DNA from: Burkholderiales bacterium | Lineage (GTDB): Bacteria > Pseudomonadota > Gammaproteobacteria > Burkholderiales > Burkholderiaceae | DNA length: 7,834 bases | Assembly (NCBI GenBank): GCA_903643055.1 | Contig: CAHJWV010000438.1 | Span: 1 to 7,834 of the forward strand | Direction: 5' to 3' | In this document: positions 6,335 through 7,834 of the stretch, one piece after another | How the letters are laid out: each line of letters begins with the position of its first letter | How positions within the stretch are numbered: position 1 is the first letter of the stretch | Position numbers and translations under genes: made by a program | The notes under the pieces: generated by a model | Database searches by the model: none | What the model saw: the letters and a program-made list of their open reading frames with translations, nothing else | Told to the model about the DNA's origin: nothing

Positions 6335-7834
6335 TCAACGCGGGTCGTTCGCGGAATACATCTTCCACAGATGATCATCGGTGCCGTTGTCCTGGAACTG
6401 GACGACGTTGGCGCTGTCGGCGGTCGACATCTGCGAGACGCCCAGCACCTTGTTGCTGTGCTTGCTGCGGATCTTGAACTGGCCGCCGCCGATGTCGATG
6501 AAGCTCCACAGGTGATCGGCGGTGCCGTTGTCATTGGCCTGCCTGATCAAGGCGCTGTCGGCGGTCGACATGCCATCGATGCCCAGCACCAGGTTGCTGT
6601 TGATGTTGCGCAGCAGGAAGTAGCCGCCGGACCCGTCGACCAACTCCCAGAGATGATCGGCGGTGCCGGTGTCGGCGTATTGCTGAACCTGTGCGCCATC
6701 GGCCTTGGATGCGTTGTTGACGGCCAGCAGCTTGCCGCTGTGCACATTGACGATCTTGAAGACCGGCTTGCTCAAGGCTTGCAGCTCGCTCACGCCCCAG
6801 CCCGTGCCGCCACCGCGGTTGTTGGCCTGGATGCGGATTTGCGAGGTCGCAAGCGGCGGGAAGCTGATGGTGTTGACCGCATTGGCGGCCGGGCTCGCAT
6901 CGGCGCGTGACTGGTTCGGCACGGTCACCCAGCCGTTGCCATTCCAATACTGCAAGTCATAGTTGAGCGGCACGCGCACGCCGCCGTTGTCGTCATAGAA
7001 CGTGACACGGACTTCGCGCAGCGTGACATTGCGCTGGAAGTTCACGCCGTAATAGTCGCTGCCGTTCGGCGAGGCATACGAAGTCCAGCGGCTGTTTTGC
7101 GGCAGCGCGGCGCGGAACAGCAGGCCGTCGATGGCGTTCCAGGGGTTGTCGTAAGGCGAGGTATAACTGGCGATCGGCTGGGTGCCATAAGAGAAGCGCT
7201 GGCTGTTGTTCGCGACGTTGACGAGGCCGTTGCTGTTGTTCTGCGTGAGGGCCGGGCCGACGTTGATCGTGATCGCATTCAAGTTGGGCTGCGAGGCTGC
7301 CCGTTTGCCATCGACGTACACATGGAACCCAGCGCCCTGGCCGTAGCGGCCACCAGTGCGGTCCCAGAGCACGGTAACGTTATGTCCGTGGTATGGCGTG
7401 TTTTCCAGCGCGAAGTAGTCCCAGCTGGCAGGTGCCAACGGCTTGATCTTCAGCGTGTCACCGGCCTGGCCACGCAAGCCGATCAGGCCGGAGATCACGT
7501 TGTCGTTGTAGGTCGAATGGTTGTAGTCCTCGCTGTGGTTCACGCCGTCGTAGATCCAGTTGTTCGCATCGGCGTCATGCGCCTCGCCGACGTGCGGCAC
7601 GCCATTGCGGTACTGGGTGGCCGCGTAGGTGTGCAGCAGCTTGACGTAGTCGCTCGGCTGGATAACCGATTGCGCCGGGTAGTCGATCAGCAGGTTCGCC
7701 ACGCCGGTCAGTACCTGCGAGGTTTCGAACGGCCATGACGGCCCGTTCCAGCGGCAGCAGCCGCTGTAAGCCTCGTAGTTGAACCACTTGCTACGGCGCT
7801 CGGCGGTGGTCGGGCCGTAGTTCGCCTTGAAGCC
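6335..7834 (-). CDS. Secreted MGH1-like glycoside hydrolase with discoidin-like and ricin-type lectin domains, 3' part (5' end outside window)
   Basis: The minus-strand frame is open to the window edge, giving the last 499 residues of a larger protein. Residues 1 to about 130 are the end of an (alpha/alpha)6-barrel glycosidase: CCRWNGPSWPFETSQVLTGV (about 26-45) and the HSEDYNHSTYNDNVISGLIG segment (about 101-120) are like MGH1/GH63-related enzymes. A beta-rich part follows (to about 200, including VTVLWDRTGG and FHVYVDGKR). Next is an F5/8-type C (discoidin) domain (about 206-355: DNPWNAIDGL, WTSYASPNG, VRVTFYDDNG, IRIQANNRGGGTGWGVSELQ). The end is a ricin-type beta-trefoil (359-499) of three 47-residue repeats, each with a DHLW in the QxW position. 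Such enzymes are normally exported and degrade plant or microbial glycans; the signal peptide would be off-window. Substrate cannot be told from this fragment. It is convergent with the YcaQ-like gene and unrelated to the restriction island. Confidence 0.85.
   Translation of the reverse strand, partial: GFKANYGPTTAERRSKWFNYEAYSGCCRWNGPSWPFETSQVLTGVANLLIDYPAQSVIQPSDYVKLLHTYAATQYRNGVPHVGEAHDADANNWIYDGVNHSEDYNHSTYNDNVISGLIGLRGQAGDTLKIKPLAPASWDYFALENTPYHGHNVTVLWDRTGGRYGQGAGFHVYVDGKRAASQPNLNAITINVGPALTQNNSNGLVNVANNSQRFSYGTQPIASYTSPYDNPWNAIDGLLFRAALPQNSRWTSYASPNGSDYYGVNFQRNVTLREVRVTFYDDNGGVRVPLNYDLQYWNGNGWVTVPNQSRADASPAANAVNTISFPPLATSQIRIQANNRGGGTGWGVSELQALSKPVFKIVNVHSGKLLAVNNASKADGAQVQQYADTGTADHLWELVDGSGGYFLLRNINSNLVLGIDGMSTADSALIRQANDNGTADHLWSFIDIGGGQFKIRSKHSNKVLGVSQMSTADSANVVQFQDNGTDDHLWKMYSANDPR
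6338..6760 (-). repeat. Three tandem 141-bp (47-residue) lectin repeats
   Basis: The beta-trefoil is encoded by three units of exactly 141 bp: 6620-6760, 6479-6619 and 6338-6478 in coding order, ending at the stop codon. Conserved points are NxxSxxxLxV, ADxxxVxQ and GTxDHLW. At DNA level the 20-mer GCGCTGTCGGCGGTCGACAT occurs at both 6411-6430 and 6552-6571 (141 bp apart), and GGTGCCGTTGTC is shared by the second and third units. A ricin-type domain is normally built of three such units. Confidence 0.9.

Noticed and set aside
7097..7738. Plus-strand frame across the minus-strand hydrolase (also 6245-6910)
   Set aside because: The opposite strand carries well-defined glycosidase, discoidin and ricin-type motifs. 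The plus-strand translations are Val/Ala/Asp-rich shadows.

Overview
This window comes from a GC-rich bacterial chromosome, most likely a proteobacterium. Codon choice, the AlkX/YcaQ-type protein and the MGH1-like glycosidase fit a betaproteobacterium (Burkholderiales-like), but no taxonomic marker is present, so this is inference. No tRNA, rRNA, CRISPR array or insertion sequence was seen. 

The left part (1-4639, all plus strand) is a restriction-modification/defence island. It starts inside the C-terminal part of an ABC-type ATPase that looks like a PrrC/RloC anticodon nuclease: ABC signature, Walker B, D-loop, switch His and a candidate Arg-Glu-His triad. Its stop overlaps the start of a RhuM-family gene (ATGA). 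A composite protein follows: unknown N-terminal domain, UPF0149/YecA-like middle and C-terminal SEC-C zinc motif. The island ends with an intact type I DNA methyltransferase subunit, hsdM. No hsdS or hsdR lies in the window. A specificity subunit therefore has to sit upstream, be supplied in trans or be lost. If the system is complete, the likely logic is that HsdM (with an off-window HsdS and HsdR) modifies and restricts DNA, while the ATPase acts as a second line of defence by cleaving tRNA when restriction is inhibited. RhuM and the SEC-C protein have no established role here. A perfect 18-bp inverted repeat with a 1-nt centre lies within the rhuM coding sequence.

The junction (4640-5020) has no complete gene. 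It carries the orphan C-terminal end of a GGDEF (diguanylate cyclase) domain, read here as a decayed remnant and a candidate island border.

The right part (5021-7834) looks like ordinary chromosome. It holds a complete YcaQ/AlkX-family winged-helix DNA glycosylase-like gene (plus strand). Convergent to it is the 3' part of a large, probably secreted glycoside hydrolase (minus strand, truncated by the window end) with an MGH1-like catalytic end, a discoidin-like domain and a ricin-type lectin made of three exactly 47-residue repeats. The short convergent spacer has several small hairpins but no convincing T-tract terminator.
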